From NCBI RefSeq assembly GCF_016446475.1, contig NZ_JAEHFP010000022.1, positions 1 to 44,025 of the forward strand: a stretch of 44,025 bases of DNA, written 5' to 3'. Shown here piece by piece: positions 23,810 to 34,632 of the stretch. A model generated the notes under the pieces. The model was not told the origin of the DNA and searched no databases. It was given only the letters and a program-made list of their open reading frames with translations. The position numbers and the translations under genes are program-made. The stretch's first letter is position 1; each line of letters begins with the position of its first letter. This stretch comes from Paracoccus binzhouensis (GTDB lineage Bacteria > Pseudomonadota > Alphaproteobacteria > Rhodobacterales > Rhodobacteraceae).

Positions 23810-26008
23810 TCAGAACTTCGCCCGCAGCGTCAGCTCGGCGCTGCGTTCGTCGCCATAGACCACGGTATCGTAGAAGCCGGTCGTGGCGTAATATTTCTTG
23901 TTGAAGATGTTGTTCACGCTGAGCGACAGCTCGGTCTTCTCGGTCACCTCATAGGACGCGTTCAGGTCGAAGACGGCATAGGAGCCCTGATGCACGTTCG
24001 GCTGCTCGATGTCGGAGGCGAAGTCCATGCTGTCGGTGCCGCTTTGCCAGCGCATCGCCCCGCCCACCGTCAGCTTGTCGTCGAACACGCCGGCAAGGCG
24101 ATAGTCGGTCGCCAGCTTCAGCGTGTGCCTGGGCTGGTCGGCGGCGAAGCGGTTGCCGTCCTTGTCCTTCGAGCTGCGGAAGGTATAGCCGGCCGAGACG
24201 TTCCAGCGGTCGTTGATCGCCCCCGCCGCCTCGAGTTCGAAGCCGCGCGTGGTGGTGCCGTCGATGCTTTCATAGATGCTGCGGTTCAGCACCTCGTCGA
24301 AATACAGGTAGTTCGCCACGTCCTTCTGGTCGGTCTGGAATATCGCCGCCGAGGCGAACAGCGCCCCGCCCAGCAGGTCGGCCTTGACGCCCAGCTCGTA
24401 GTTCCAGCCATAGGTCGGGTCGAGATAGTTGCCGTCGGCATCCTGGGCGATCTGCGGCTTGTAGATGCTGGTCACGCTGCCATAGGCGGAATAGGTCGGG
24501 TTGATGTCATAGGTGAAGCCGAGATAGGGCGTGATCTCGCCGCTGTAGCTGTATTCGAAATCCGGCGAGCCGGTGCTGGATTCCTTGCCCTTCCACCAGT
24601 TCGCGCGTGCGCCGGCGATGACGGACAGCGCATCAGTCGCCTGAATCCTGGCGGAACCGTAAAGCCCATACTGGCGCTGCTCGCTTTTCCAGGTCCGCGA
24701 CACGCTGTCCGAGAAGCGCGGCCGGGGATAGCTGCCGTCCCAATCGAAGACATTGCCCACCGGCGCAAGCGTGCTGGTGTCGACATCATAGCCGTCGAAG
24801 GTGCTGTCGAAATCCGAAGCCATGGCGCCGACAACGAACTGGTGGGTCCGGCCGAAGGCCTGGAAGTCGCCGTTCACCACCGCATTGAGCGAGGTGAGCT
24901 TGGTCGCGCCGCTGTATTTCGCCGCCCAGGGCGACATGCCGAGACCGGTTTCGCGGTCGGGCACGCCGCTGATCCAGGGCAGTTCCATGTCGACGTCGTT
25001 GTGGATATGGGTCAGCACCACCCGCCCGGTCCAGCCGTTCTGGAACTCATGCTCCAGCGCGGCGAAGGCCTCGGTCCGCTCGGTATCGACATAGGTCCAG
25101 TCGGCACCCAGGGTCGATCCCCAATCCCAGTCGATCAGCCCGCCATCGGCATAGAACGGCGGCAACCCGCCCCAGGTCACGTTGTCGGCCTTGGTCTTCT
25201 GATAGCTGATGCCGGTGCTGAGCAGGGTGCTGTCGGTCAGGTCCACCTCCAAGGCACCGAACAGGACGTATTTGTCCTTTTCATAGCCGTCCAGCGCGCC
25301 CTCGCGGCTGTCCACGACACCCACCAGCCGGCCGCGCACCGTGCCGCTGGCATTGAGCGGCCCCGACACATCCGATTCGACGCGCGCGCCCTTGGGATAG
25401 GCCAGCGACACGGCGGCCTGGTTCTGGAACGTCTCGGTCGGGCGCTTGCGGATGAAGTTGATCGAGGCGCCGGGCTCGCCCGCGCCCTGCATCAGCCCGG
25501 TGGCGCCGCGGACGATTTCGACATGGTCGTAAAGCGCCATGTCGGTATTGTTGTCGCCGAACTGCCAGGCGCCGTCCTTGGGCACCGGCACGCCGTCATA
25601 CTGATAGGCGTCGACCGCGAAACCGCGCGAATAATAGTTGATGCGGTCGCTTTCATAGGCCTGCACGGTGATGCCGGTCGCAGCCTCCATCGTCTCTGCG
25701 ACGGTGGTGATGTTGCGGTCCTTCATCTGCGCGTCGGTGATGGCGCTGGTGGATTGCGGGGTTTCCTTCTGGCTCAGCACCAGCCCGGTCGCGGAACGCA
25801 TCCATTCGGTGGTCCAGCTGTCGGTGCCCTCGGTCTGCGTGCCGGGGGCAGCGGTGATCACCACCTCGTCCAGGGTGACGGTGCTGTCGGTGCTGTCCTC
25901 GGCTTCTTGCGCCATGGCCGGCCAGGCCAGCAGCGCCAGGATGCCGGCGGAAAGCGCCGTGGTCAGCCGCGCGCGGGCGGCGGGGGAAAGCGGGGATATG
26001 GGGGTCAT
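23810..26008 (-). CDS. TonB-dependent siderophore receptor (FhuE/FpvA-like)
   Basis: A 732-residue outer-membrane beta-barrel importer. Signal peptide residues 1-33 ends AWPAMA before QEAED. A TonB-box-like TVTLDEVVITA is near residues 43-53. The plug domain (about 80-200) has the siderophore-receptor signatures RNITTVAETMEAATGITVQ, YYSRGFAVDAYQYDGVPVP and VEIVRGATGLMQGAGEPGAS. The barrel follows, with SVNNIFNKKYYATTG near the end and terminal Phe. The plug is most like hydroxamate receptors such as FhuE, but other metallophores are possible. No tonB or exbBD gene is nearby. It is 148 bases downstream of the ABC ATPase on the same strand. Confidence 0.93.
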   Translation of the reverse strand: MTPISPLSPAARARLTTALSAGILALLAWPAMAQEAEDSTDSTVTLDEVVITAAPGTQTEGTDSWTTEWMRSATGLVLSQKETPQSTSAITDAQMKDRNITTVAETMEAATGITVQAYESDRINYYSRGFAVDAYQYDGVPVPKDGAWQFGDNNTDMALYDHVEIVRGATGLMQGAGEPGASINFIRKRPTETFQNQAAVSLAYPKGARVESDVSGPLNASGTVRGRLVGVVDSREGALDGYEKDKYVLFGALEVDLTDSTLLSTGISYQKTKADNVTWGGLPPFYADGGLIDWDWGSTLGADWTYVDTERTEAFAALEHEFQNGWTGRVVLTHIHNDVDMELPWISGVPDRETGLGMSPWAAKYSGATKLTSLNAVVNGDFQAFGRTHQFVVGAMASDFDSTFDGYDVDTSTLAPVGNVFDWDGSYPRPRFSDSVSRTWKSEQRQYGLYGSARIQATDALSVIAGARANWWKGKESSTGSPDFEYSYSGEITPYLGFTYDINPTYSAYGSVTSIYKPQIAQDADGNYLDPTYGWNYELGVKADLLGGALFASAAIFQTDQKDVANYLYFDEVLNRSIYESIDGTTTRGFELEAAGAINDRWNVSAGYTFRSSKDKDGNRFAADQPRHTLKLATDYRLAGVFDDKLTVGGAMRWQSGTDSMDFASDIEQPNVHQGSYAVFDLNASYEVTEKTELSLSVNNIFNKKYYATTGFYDTVVYGDERSAELTLRAKF

Positions 26009-26118
26009 GGCAAGCCATCCGATCCGGTTGCGGTTCCGGCTTGCACAGGGCTGGCTTCGGCCCCGCTATTCCCGCCGCGCCGCCCCGAGATCAAGCGGAG
26101 ACGTCAGGGGCGCATGGC

Positions 26119-26146
26119 TTGCGACGATTTGCGACAATTCTGCAAC
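26119..26146. promoter_or_regulatory. Three phased heptamers upstream of the receptor
   Basis: TTGCGAC (26119), TTGCGAC (26129) and CTGCAAC (26140) are spaced 10 and 11 bases apart, about one helical turn, some 110-140 bases upstream of the receptor start and just after the ATPase stop. Possible regulator site; unassigned. Confidence 0.25.
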
Positions 26147-26156
26147 AGGTTGTGCT

Positions 26157-27986
<1,830 letters not shown>

Positions 27987-28218
27987 CCGCACCCCCTGAC
28001 CAGCATCCGACCATTGTTGCGGCATTCAGGCTAATGCCCTGCCGTCACATTGCAACCGCAAAGCGGGCCGGCAACTTGTTTCTTGCTTTTCGGCCGGGAC
28101 CTGTCTGAAACTCGGCCCATCCGAGGGACAGCAAGACCGGGGAAACGGCAAAAGGCAGAAGACCACCGCAACCGGCAGCGCCAGACGTCCCGCGCAGATC
28201 CACCAACAGGAGAGAGCG

Positions 28219-29934
28219 ATGAAACTGAAAACCCTGATGTCGGGCGCGGCGGCCACCGCCGCCTTTGCCGCCGCCATGGCCCCGGCCGCATTCGCCGCGC
28301 GGGGCGCCGACGGGCAGGTCAACGTCATCATGTGGCAGGCGCCCTCGACGATGAATCCCTATCTGTCGGCCGGCACCAAGGACATCATCGCCAGCTCGAT
28401 CGCGCTGGAGCCGCTGGCGAGCTTCACCACCGAGGGCACCATCGAGCCGCGGCTGGCGGCCGAGCTGCCGACGCTCGAGAACGGCGGCATCGCCAAGGAC
28501 CTGAAAAGCGTCACCTGGAAGCTGAAGCCGGGGATCAAATGGGCCGATGGCAGCCCCTTCACCGCCGAGGACGTGGCCTTCACCGCCGCCTATTGCATGG
28601 ACCCCTCGGGCGGCTGCGCGCAACTGGCCAAGTTCGAGGGCGTCGAGAAGGTCGAGGCGGTGGACGAGCTGACGGTGAAGATCACCTTCATCGCGCCGCG
28701 GCCCGACCCGTTCTCGGCCTTCGTGGGGGCGCAGTCGCCGGTGCTGCAGAAGGCGCAGTTCGCCGATTGCACCGGCGAGAAGGCCCCGACCTGCACCCAG
28801 CAGAATTTCAACCCCATCGGCACCGGCCCGTTCAAGGTGGTCGAGTTCCGCACCAACGACACCATCACCTTCGAGGCCAACCCGGAATATCGCGACCCGG
28901 AAAAGCCCGCCTTCGCCCGGCTGGTGGTCAAGGGCGGCGGCGATGCGGCGGCGGCGGCGCGTTCGGTGCTTGAGACGGGCGAGTTCGACTATGCCTGGAA
29001 CACCCAGCTGGCCCCGGACGTGATCGCCGGGATGGAGGCGGCCGGCAAGGGCAAGAACCTCGCCGCCTTCGGCTCTCTGGTCGAGCGCATCCATGTCAAC
29101 CTGACCGATGCCAGCTCGGACCTGCCCGAGGACGAGCGGTCCACGGCCAAACACCCGCACCCGATCCTGACCGATGCCAATGTGCGCAAGGCGCTGTCCA
29201 TGGCCATCGACCGCCAGCTGCTGACCGAGATCGGCTATGGCCAGGCCGGCAAGCCGACCTGCAACCTGGTGCCGGCGCCGGCGGCCTGGGCCTCGGACAA
29301 TACCGAATGCCTGACCCAGGACATCGAGGGCGCCAAGGCGCTGCTGGACCAGGCCGGCTGGGTGCCCGGCGGCGACGGCATCCGCGAAAAGGACGGCAAG
29401 CGGCTGAAGCTGGTCTTCCAGACCTCGGTCAACGCGGTGCGGCAGGACTTCCAGGCGCTCATCAAGCAATGGTGGTCCGAGATCGGCGTCGAGACCGAGC
29501 TGAAGACGGTGGACCCTTCGGTGTTCTTCGGCGGCGATGCGGGATCGCCCGACACGTTCCAGAAGTTCTATGCCGACATCGAGATGTATGCCAACAATTT
29601 CGAGGGCAACAACCCCGAGCCCTATCTGGCGCGGCAGACCTGCGACAAGATCCCCGGCCCGGACAACCAGTGGCAGGGCGAGAACACCAGCCGCTATTGC
29701 GACCCGGAATTCGACAGGCTGATCGGCGAGATGACGCAGATCGTCGATCCGGCCGAGCGCGGCGCCATGGGTCGCAAGCTGAACGACATGCTGACCAGGG
29801 ACAGCAATGCCGTCATTCCGCTGGTCTATCGCGGCACCGCCTCGGCCGTGTCGAACACGCTGGGCGGCGTCAAGCTGAATGCCTGGGACAGCGAGCTGTG
29901 GAACGTCGCGGACTGGCATCGCATCAAGCAATAG
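28219..29934 (+). CDS. Peptide-type ABC solute-binding protein, copy 1
   Basis: A 571-residue periplasmic DppA/OppA-family protein. Signal peptide 1-26 ends in AAFA before ARGADG. Family regions: WQAPSTMNPYLSAGTKD, TWKLKPGIKWADGSPFTAEDV, NPIGTGPFKVVEF, VRKALSMAIDRQLL and QWWSEIGVETELK. Exactly eight cysteines, at 126/133, 184/192, 348/364 and 475/494, look like four disulfides. GGAGAG precedes the ATG. First gene of a plus-strand operon with a paralogue and two permeases; binds the imported compound and hands it to the permease. Substrate unknown: dipeptide, opine, glutathione-like or metallophore compounds all fit the family. Confidence 0.92.
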   Translation: MKLKTLMSGAAATAAFAAAMAPAAFAARGADGQVNVIMWQAPSTMNPYLSAGTKDIIASSIALEPLASFTTEGTIEPRLAAELPTLENGGIAKDLKSVTWKLKPGIKWADGSPFTAEDVAFTAAYCMDPSGGCAQLAKFEGVEKVEAVDELTVKITFIAPRPDPFSAFVGAQSPVLQKAQFADCTGEKAPTCTQQNFNPIGTGPFKVVEFRTNDTITFEANPEYRDPEKPAFARLVVKGGGDAAAAARSVLETGEFDYAWNTQLAPDVIAGMEAAGKGKNLAAFGSLVERIHVNLTDASSDLPEDERSTAKHPHPILTDANVRKALSMAIDRQLLTEIGYGQAGKPTCNLVPAPAAWASDNTECLTQDIEGAKALLDQAGWVPGGDGIREKDGKRLKLVFQTSVNAVRQDFQALIKQWWSEIGVETELKTVDPSVFFGGDAGSPDTFQKFYADIEMYANNFEGNNPEPYLARQTCDKIPGPDNQWQGENTSRYCDPEFDRLIGEMTQIVDPAERGAMGRKLNDMLTRDSNAVIPLVYRGTASAVSNTLGGVKLNAWDSELWNVADWHRIKQ

Positions 29935-29951
29935 GCCATGCTGGCGCAAGG

Positions 29952-29973
29952 CCGGCCCCCGCCGCGGGGCCGG
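29952..29973 (+). terminator. Hairpin between the two binding-protein genes
   Basis: CCGGCCCC, loop CGCCGC, GGGGCCGG, in the 68-base gap between copies 1 and 2. No U-run. It could protect the upstream message or lower expression of downstream genes, as is common after binding-protein genes. Confidence 0.5.
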
Positions 29974-30002
29974 TGCCCGACCCGTCAACAGGCTGAAAGA
30001 CC

Positions 30003-31730
30003 ATGATGATTCCCCGACCGACCGCCCCGGCGCTGGCGCTGGCCGTCGCCCTGCCCGCCTTGGCCCTGCCCGCCCTGGTCACGCCCGCCCTGGCCGAACG
30101 CGGCGGCGATGGCGAGCTGCGCGTGCTTTACTGGCAGGCCGCCACGGTGCTGAACCCTTACCTGTCCACCGGGGCCAAGGACGTCGATCCGGCCTCGATG
30201 GTGATCGAGCCGCTGGCCATCGTCGCCGATGACGGCAGCCTGGTCCCGGTGCTGGCGGCCGAGATCCCCAGCGTCGAGAATGGCGGTATCGCCGCGGATT
30301 TCACCTCGGTCACCTGGAAGTTGAAACCGGGGCTGGTCTGGTCGGACGGCTCGCCCGTCACCGCCGAGGATGTGAAGTTCACCGCCGACTATTGCATGGA
30401 CCCGGCCTTCGGCTGCGCGGTTCTGGCCGAGTTCGAGGGCATCGCCTCGGTCGAGGCGCTGGATGCGCAAAGGGTGCGGCTGAACTTCGACGCGCCGCGC
30501 TATGCGCCGCTGCAGGCCTTTGTCGGCGGGCGGACGCCGGTGCTGCAAAAGGCGCAGTTCCAGCCCTGCATGGGCGCGGCGGGGGCCAGCTGCACGGCGC
30601 AGAATTTCGGGCCCGTCGGCACTGGCCCCTATCGGGTGACGGAGTTCCGGCCCGGCGACGTGGCGGTGTTCGAGATCAACCCGCATTACCGCGACCCGGC
30701 CAAGCCCGCCTTCGACCGGGTGACGGTCAAGGGCGGCGGCGATGCCATGGCGGCGGCGCGGGCGGTGCTGGAATCGGGCGAATACGATTTCGCCTGGAAC
30801 CTGCAGCTGCCGCCCGAGTCGGTCGCCGCGATGGAGGCGCAGGGCAAGGGTCGGCTGGTCGCCAGCTTCGGCTCGATGGTCGAGCGGATCGAGCTGAACC
30901 AGACCGATCCCAGCCCGGACCTGCCGGCGGAGGAGCGCTCGACGCGGGCGCATCCGCATCCTGTGCTGACCGACCCGGCGGTGCGCAAGGCGCTGTCCAT
31001 GGCCATCGACCGGCCGCTGCTGGCCGAGCTGACCTATGGCCCGGCCGGCAAGCCCACCTGCACCATCGTGCCGGTGCCGGCCGCCTATGCCTCGGGCCGC
31101 GACGACTGCCTGGCGCAGGACATCGAAGGCGCGAAGACGCTGCTGGACGAGGCCGGCTGGCTGCCGGGGCCGGACGGGATACGCGCAAAGGACGGCCGCC
31201 GGCTGTCGCTGCTGTTCCAGACCACGGTGAACCCGGTCAGGCAGGACGTGCAGGCGCTGGTCAAGCAATGGTGGTCCGAGATCGGCGTCGAGACCGAGCT
31301 GAAGGCGGTGGACGGCGCCTCGTTCTTCGGCGGCGATCCCGGCAATCCCGATTCGCAGCAGAAATTCCACGCCGATGCGCAGATGTTCACCGATGCCTTC
31401 TACATCCCCGACCCTGCCTCGTTCCTGAACAAGTTCGTCTGCTCGCGCATCCCCTCGGCGGAAAACCAGTGGCAGGGCAACAATTCCGTGCGCTTCTGCG
31501 ACGAGGGCTATGACGCGGGCATCGCCGAGCTGCATCGCAGCGCCGAGCCGGAAAAGCGGCAGGAGATCGCGAAGCGCCTGACCGACATGCTGACCGCCGA
31601 GGGCAACTACCTGCTGCCGCTGGTGCATCGCGGCATGGTCTCGGCCCATGCGGGCAGCCTGCAGGGCGTCGCCCCGAACGGCTGGGAAGGGCAGCTGTGG
31701 AACGTCGCCGACTGGAGCCGCGCCGAATGA
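30003..31730 (+). CDS. Peptide-type ABC solute-binding protein, copy 2
   Basis: A 575-residue paralogue of the preceding gene. Signal peptide 1-31 ends PALA before ERGGDG. It shares all family regions (TWKLKPGLVWSDGSPVTAEDV, GPVGTGPYRVTEF, VRKALSMAIDRPLL, QWWSEIGVETELK) and the same eight cysteines, at 131/138, 189/197, 353/369 and 480/499, each pair with the same internal spacing as copy 1. The stretch before the last pair differs most: MFTDAFYIPDPASFLNKF here against MYANNFEGNNPEPYLARQ in copy 1, which suggests different ligands. Followed 30 bases later by the first permease. Confidence 0.92.
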   Translation: MMIPRPTAPALALAVALPALALPALVTPALAERGGDGELRVLYWQAATVLNPYLSTGAKDVDPASMVIEPLAIVADDGSLVPVLAAEIPSVENGGIAADFTSVTWKLKPGLVWSDGSPVTAEDVKFTADYCMDPAFGCAVLAEFEGIASVEALDAQRVRLNFDAPRYAPLQAFVGGRTPVLQKAQFQPCMGAAGASCTAQNFGPVGTGPYRVTEFRPGDVAVFEINPHYRDPAKPAFDRVTVKGGGDAMAAARAVLESGEYDFAWNLQLPPESVAAMEAQGKGRLVASFGSMVERIELNQTDPSPDLPAEERSTRAHPHPVLTDPAVRKALSMAIDRPLLAELTYGPAGKPTCTIVPVPAAYASGRDDCLAQDIEGAKTLLDEAGWLPGPDGIRAKDGRRLSLLFQTTVNPVRQDVQALVKQWWSEIGVETELKAVDGASFFGGDPGNPDSQQKFHADAQMFTDAFYIPDPASFLNKFVCSRIPSAENQWQGNNSVRFCDEGYDAGIAELHRSAEPEKRQEIAKRLTDMLTAEGNYLLPLVHRGMVSAHAGSLQGVAPNGWEGQLWNVADWSRAE

Positions 31731-31760
31731 GGAGAAAGCCGTGAGCGGGAAAGGATCGCC

Positions 31761-32768
31761 ATGCTGAGTTTCGCCCTGCGCCGGCTCTTGCTGGCAATCC
31801 CGACGCTGCTGTTCATCTCGCTGGTGATCTTCCTGCTGCTGGAAGCCTCGCCCGGCGATCCCTTGGGCGACGTGCCGCTGACCGTGCCGCCCGAGGTCAA
31901 GGAGCGGATGCGCGAGGCGCTGGGGCTGGGGCAGGCCTGGTATATCCGCTATGTGCTCTGGCTGAAGCAGTTCTTCTGGGTCGAGCCGCTTTACTGGTTC
32001 GACCGCGCCTTCGGCACCGGGTTCAGCGAAGGCATGCAGCGCATCATCAGCTTCCAGAGCCGCAGCCCGGTCTTCGACGTGATCGCGCAGCGGCTGCCGC
32101 AGACGCTGACCGTCGTCGGCATGTCCTACCTGATCGGGGTGCTGATCGCGATCCCGATCGGCATCGTCTCGGCCTACAAGCAATATAGCTGGTTCGACCA
32201 GATCGGCACCTTCGTGTCGATGGTCGGCTTCTCGCTGCCGACCTTCTTCACCGGGGTGGTGCTGATCATCGTCTTCGGCATCAAGCTGCAATGGTTCCCG
32301 TCGATCTACGACACCACGCTGCGGGTGACGGATTGGGACAGCTTCGCCCAGCAGGTGCGGCAGATGGTGATGCCGGTCACGGTGCTGGCGCTTTACAACG
32401 CCGCGCAGATCAGCCGCTTCATGCGCGCCTCCATGCTGGACAACCTGCGGCAGGATTACGTGCGCACCGCCCGCGCCAAGGGCCTGTCCGAGCGCATCGT
32501 GGTGCTGAAGCATGTGCTGCGCAACAGCCTGATCCCGGTCGTGACGGTGATCGCGCTGGGGCTGCCGGCGGTGTTCGGCGGCGCCATCATCACCGAGCAG
32601 GTGTTCAAGGTGAACGGGCTGGGGCAGCTGCTGATCCTGGCGATCAACGCCAACGACATCCCGATGGTGATGACGCTCACCTTCATCTTCGCGGTGCTGA
32701 TCGTCACCTTCACCCTGATCGCCGACCTGCTCTATGGCGTGCTTGACCCGAGGATCCGCTATGACTGA
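31761..32768 (+). CDS. Peptide-type ABC permease, DppB-like
   Basis: A 335-residue inner-membrane channel subunit. Six hydrophobic segments; starts with the family's MLSFALRRLLLAIPTLLFIS. The ATPase-contact EAA region is DYVRTARAKGLSERIVVLKH, and the C-terminus has GAIITEQVFKVNGLGQLLI and ADLLYGVLDPRIRYD. Its last codons overlap the next permease start by eight bases, so the pair is translationally coupled. It should pair with the downstream DppC-like subunit and the divergent ATPase. Confidence 0.95.
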   Translation: MLSFALRRLLLAIPTLLFISLVIFLLLEASPGDPLGDVPLTVPPEVKERMREALGLGQAWYIRYVLWLKQFFWVEPLYWFDRAFGTGFSEGMQRIISFQSRSPVFDVIAQRLPQTLTVVGMSYLIGVLIAIPIGIVSAYKQYSWFDQIGTFVSMVGFSLPTFFTGVVLIIVFGIKLQWFPSIYDTTLRVTDWDSFAQQVRQMVMPVTVLALYNAAQISRFMRASMLDNLRQDYVRTARAKGLSERIVVLKHVLRNSLIPVVTVIALGLPAVFGGAIITEQVFKVNGLGQLLILAINANDIPMVMTLTFIFAVLIVTFTLIADLLYGVLDPRIRYD

Positions 32769-33732
32769 CCGGCTGCTGATCGAGGAAAGCGCGGTCAATG
32801 CCGCGGCGCCGGGGGCCGAGGCGCTGCCGCCGGCCGCCCCGCCGCCCGAGGCCCCGGCCCGCAGCCAGTGGCGCGACATCTGGCGGCAGTTCCGCAGCCA
32901 TCGCGGCGCCATGGTGGCGCTGGTGATGTTCGTGGCAATCATCCTGTTCGTGACCGTCGGGCCGCTGGTCTGGACCATCGAGCCGACCTTCGTCGACATC
33001 CGCGCCCGCAACCAGGGCTTCAGCGCCGCGCATCCGCTGGGCACCGACCAGCTGGGCCGCGACCTGCTGGCGCGGCTGATGGCCGGCGGCCAGGTCTCGC
33101 TGGCAGTGGGGCTGACCGCCATGGCGATCGCGCTGAGCCTGGGCAGCCTGATCGGCATCAGCTCGGGCTATTTCCGCCGGCTCGACGCGCCGCTGATGCG
33201 GCTGACCGAGCTGTTCCTGGCCCTGCCGCTGCTGCCGCTGCTGCTTCTGATGGTGACGCTGTTCCGCGAGCCTTTGGGCAAGGCGATGGGCCCGGCGGGC
33301 GGCACCTTCCTGCTGATCGTCGGCGCCATCGGCGTCACCTCGTGGATGCAGACCGCGCGCATCGTGCGCGGCGAGGTGCTGGGGCTGAAGGAGCGCGAGT
33401 TCATCCTGGCGGCGAAATCCATCGGCACGCCGGCGCCGCGGATGATCCTGCGCCATGTGCTGCCGAACGTGGTCTCGCCCATCGTGGTGGCGGCGACGCT
33501 GGGTATCGCCACGGCGATTATCACCGAAAGCGCGCTGTCCTTCCTGGGGCTGGGCTTCCCGCCGGATTTCCCGACCTGGGGGCGGCTGCTCTACGACGCG
33601 GTGGACCAGATGCAGATGTATCCCTGGCGGGTAGTGCTGCCGGGGCTGCTGATCTCGCTGACGGTGCTGTCGGTCAACTATATCGGCGACGGACTGCGCG
33701 ATGCCATGGACCCGCGGATCCGCAAGCGCTGA
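32761..33732 (+). CDS. Peptide-type ABC permease, DppC-like
   Basis: A 323-residue channel subunit with a long polar, Ala/Pro-rich N-terminal tail (about 35 residues), then the family's RDIWRQFRSHRGAMVALVMF and HPLGTDQLGRDLLARLMAGG. EAA region: EFILAAKSIGTPAPRMILRH. The C-terminus SVNYIGDGLRDAMDPRIRK is typical. Last gene of the plus-strand transporter operon; no ATPase gene follows, which is where one would usually be. Confidence 0.95.
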   Translation: MTDRLLIEESAVNAAAPGAEALPPAAPPPEAPARSQWRDIWRQFRSHRGAMVALVMFVAIILFVTVGPLVWTIEPTFVDIRARNQGFSAAHPLGTDQLGRDLLARLMAGGQVSLAVGLTAMAIALSLGSLIGISSGYFRRLDAPLMRLTELFLALPLLPLLLLMVTLFREPLGKAMGPAGGTFLLIVGAIGVTSWMQTARIVRGEVLGLKEREFILAAKSIGTPAPRMILRHVLPNVVSPIVVAATLGIATAIITESALSFLGLGFPPDFPTWGRLLYDAVDQMQMYPWRVVLPGLLISLTVLSVNYIGDGLRDAMDPRIRKR

Positions 33733-33747
33733 ACGGCGCGGTTGCAT

Positions 33748-33769
33748 GGGTATTTTGGGAGCAAAGAAG
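33748..33769. repeat. Copy of the CAAAATACCC intergenic motif between convergent genes
   Basis: On the minus strand this reads CTTCTTTGCTCCCAAAATAC followed by CC, ending near the thiN stop. It resembles 22351-22371 closely and shares the core with the arms at 3381-3470. Confidence 0.6.
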
Positions 33770-33770
33770 T

Positions 33771-34412
33771 CTAGAGCGCCGCGGCCAGGCGTGGCAGTTC
33801 AGCGCGCGGCAGGATCAGGAGCATCGGACCCTTGCATTCCAGGGTGACCGGGCCCGTGGCTTCGTTCGAGGTGCCGCTGCGGCCGGCCGGCGCGAAGGCG
33901 AGCCCGTCGATGGGCCATTTCAGGCCGGTCGAGCGGCCCGAGGCCGGGCCCATCGGGAAGAGCGAGACCCGGGTGCCGGGGGCGAGATCCAGGGCGAGGC
34001 GCGGGGGGGCGAGGGTGATCACGTCCTCGCCGGCGATCAGCAGGCAGGGCGGGCCGACGCGGCGGGCGAGCACGCCGAGCCCCGAGAGGAAATGGTCGTG
34101 GCGCGCGCCCGAGAAGCCCAGGGCGACGGCGAAGGGCGCGTCGAGCCGGGACAGGCATTTCTCGAAATCGGTGCTGTCCTGCTCGGCGATGGGATGCTGG
34201 TTTTCGGCCGGGATCTCGGCCCGGGCGCGGGCGGAGATGCTGTCGAAATCGCCCCAGACCGCCGCCGGCATCAGCCCGTGGCTCAGCGCCGTATCGGCGC
34301 CGCTGTCCGCGGCCACCACCACAGGGGCGAGCCGCAGCGCCTGTTGCAGATCGGCGCGGGCGACCGGCGCGCCGCCGATCAGCGTGACCGGGCGGGCGCT
34401 GGCGAACCTCAT
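33771..34412 (-). CDS. thiN: Thiamine diphosphokinase
   Basis: Converts thiamine to thiamine diphosphate in one step. 213 residues. Family landmarks: VVVAADSGADTALSHGLMPA, VWGDFDSIS, QDSTDFEKCL and LGFSGARHDHFLS in the catalytic domain, then a small beta domain with SLFPMGP and STGLKWPIDG. The ATG at 34412 overlaps the stop of the DUF2842 gene (ATGA); the frame remains open further upstream, but those residues belong to the shadow of that gene. Third gene of purA / DUF2842 / thiN on the minus strand. No thi-box riboswitch was seen. Confidence 0.92.
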   Translation of the reverse strand: MRFASARPVTLIGGAPVARADLQQALRLAPVVVAADSGADTALSHGLMPAAVWGDFDSISARARAEIPAENQHPIAEQDSTDFEKCLSRLDAPFAVALGFSGARHDHFLSGLGVLARRVGPPCLLIAGEDVITLAPPRLALDLAPGTRVSLFPMGPASGRSTGLKWPIDGLAFAPAGRSGTSNEATGPVTLECKGPMLLILPRAELPRLAAAL

Positions 34413-34621
34413 TCGCCCTTGCCGATGCCGGAGAAGACCTTGCGGAAGGGCAGCGCCCAGAGGATGCCCAGGGCGACATAGACCGCAAGCTCGATCAGGA
34501 TCGGCTGGCGACCCCAACTCCGGTCCATCCAGTTCACCAGGCTCACCGCCACCACGATATAGAGCGGCAGCCCGACCAGCAGGATCACCAGCGACCAGCG
34601 TTTGCGCGTCTTGAGATCCAT
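34409..34621 (-). CDS. DUF2842 small membrane protein
   Basis: A 70-residue protein starting MDLKTRKRWSLVILLVGLPL, with two hydrophobic segments (about 10-28 and 39-58) and a basic C-terminus. It matches the DUF2842 pattern found in alphaproteobacteria, which has no known function. The start at 34621 is 12 bases after the purA stop; the end overlaps thiN. Translational coupling in an otherwise metabolic group suggests steady expression. Confidence 0.85.
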   Translation of the reverse strand: MDLKTRKRWSLVILLVGLPLYIVVAVSLVNWMDRSWGRQPILIELAVYVALGILWALPFRKVFSGIGKGE

Positions 34622-34632
34622 GTCAGCCCGCG

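Noticed and set aside
29985..33158. A 1057-codon open frame on the minus strand, opposite the transporter operon
   Set aside because: It is antisense to well-recognised binding-protein and permease genes, is rich in Arg, His, Gly and Gln with no recognisable domain, and is the usual effect of high GC on the opposite frame. The same applies to the long frames at 2104-4272, 4700-7183, 20149-22413, 25668-28034 and 37359-40229.
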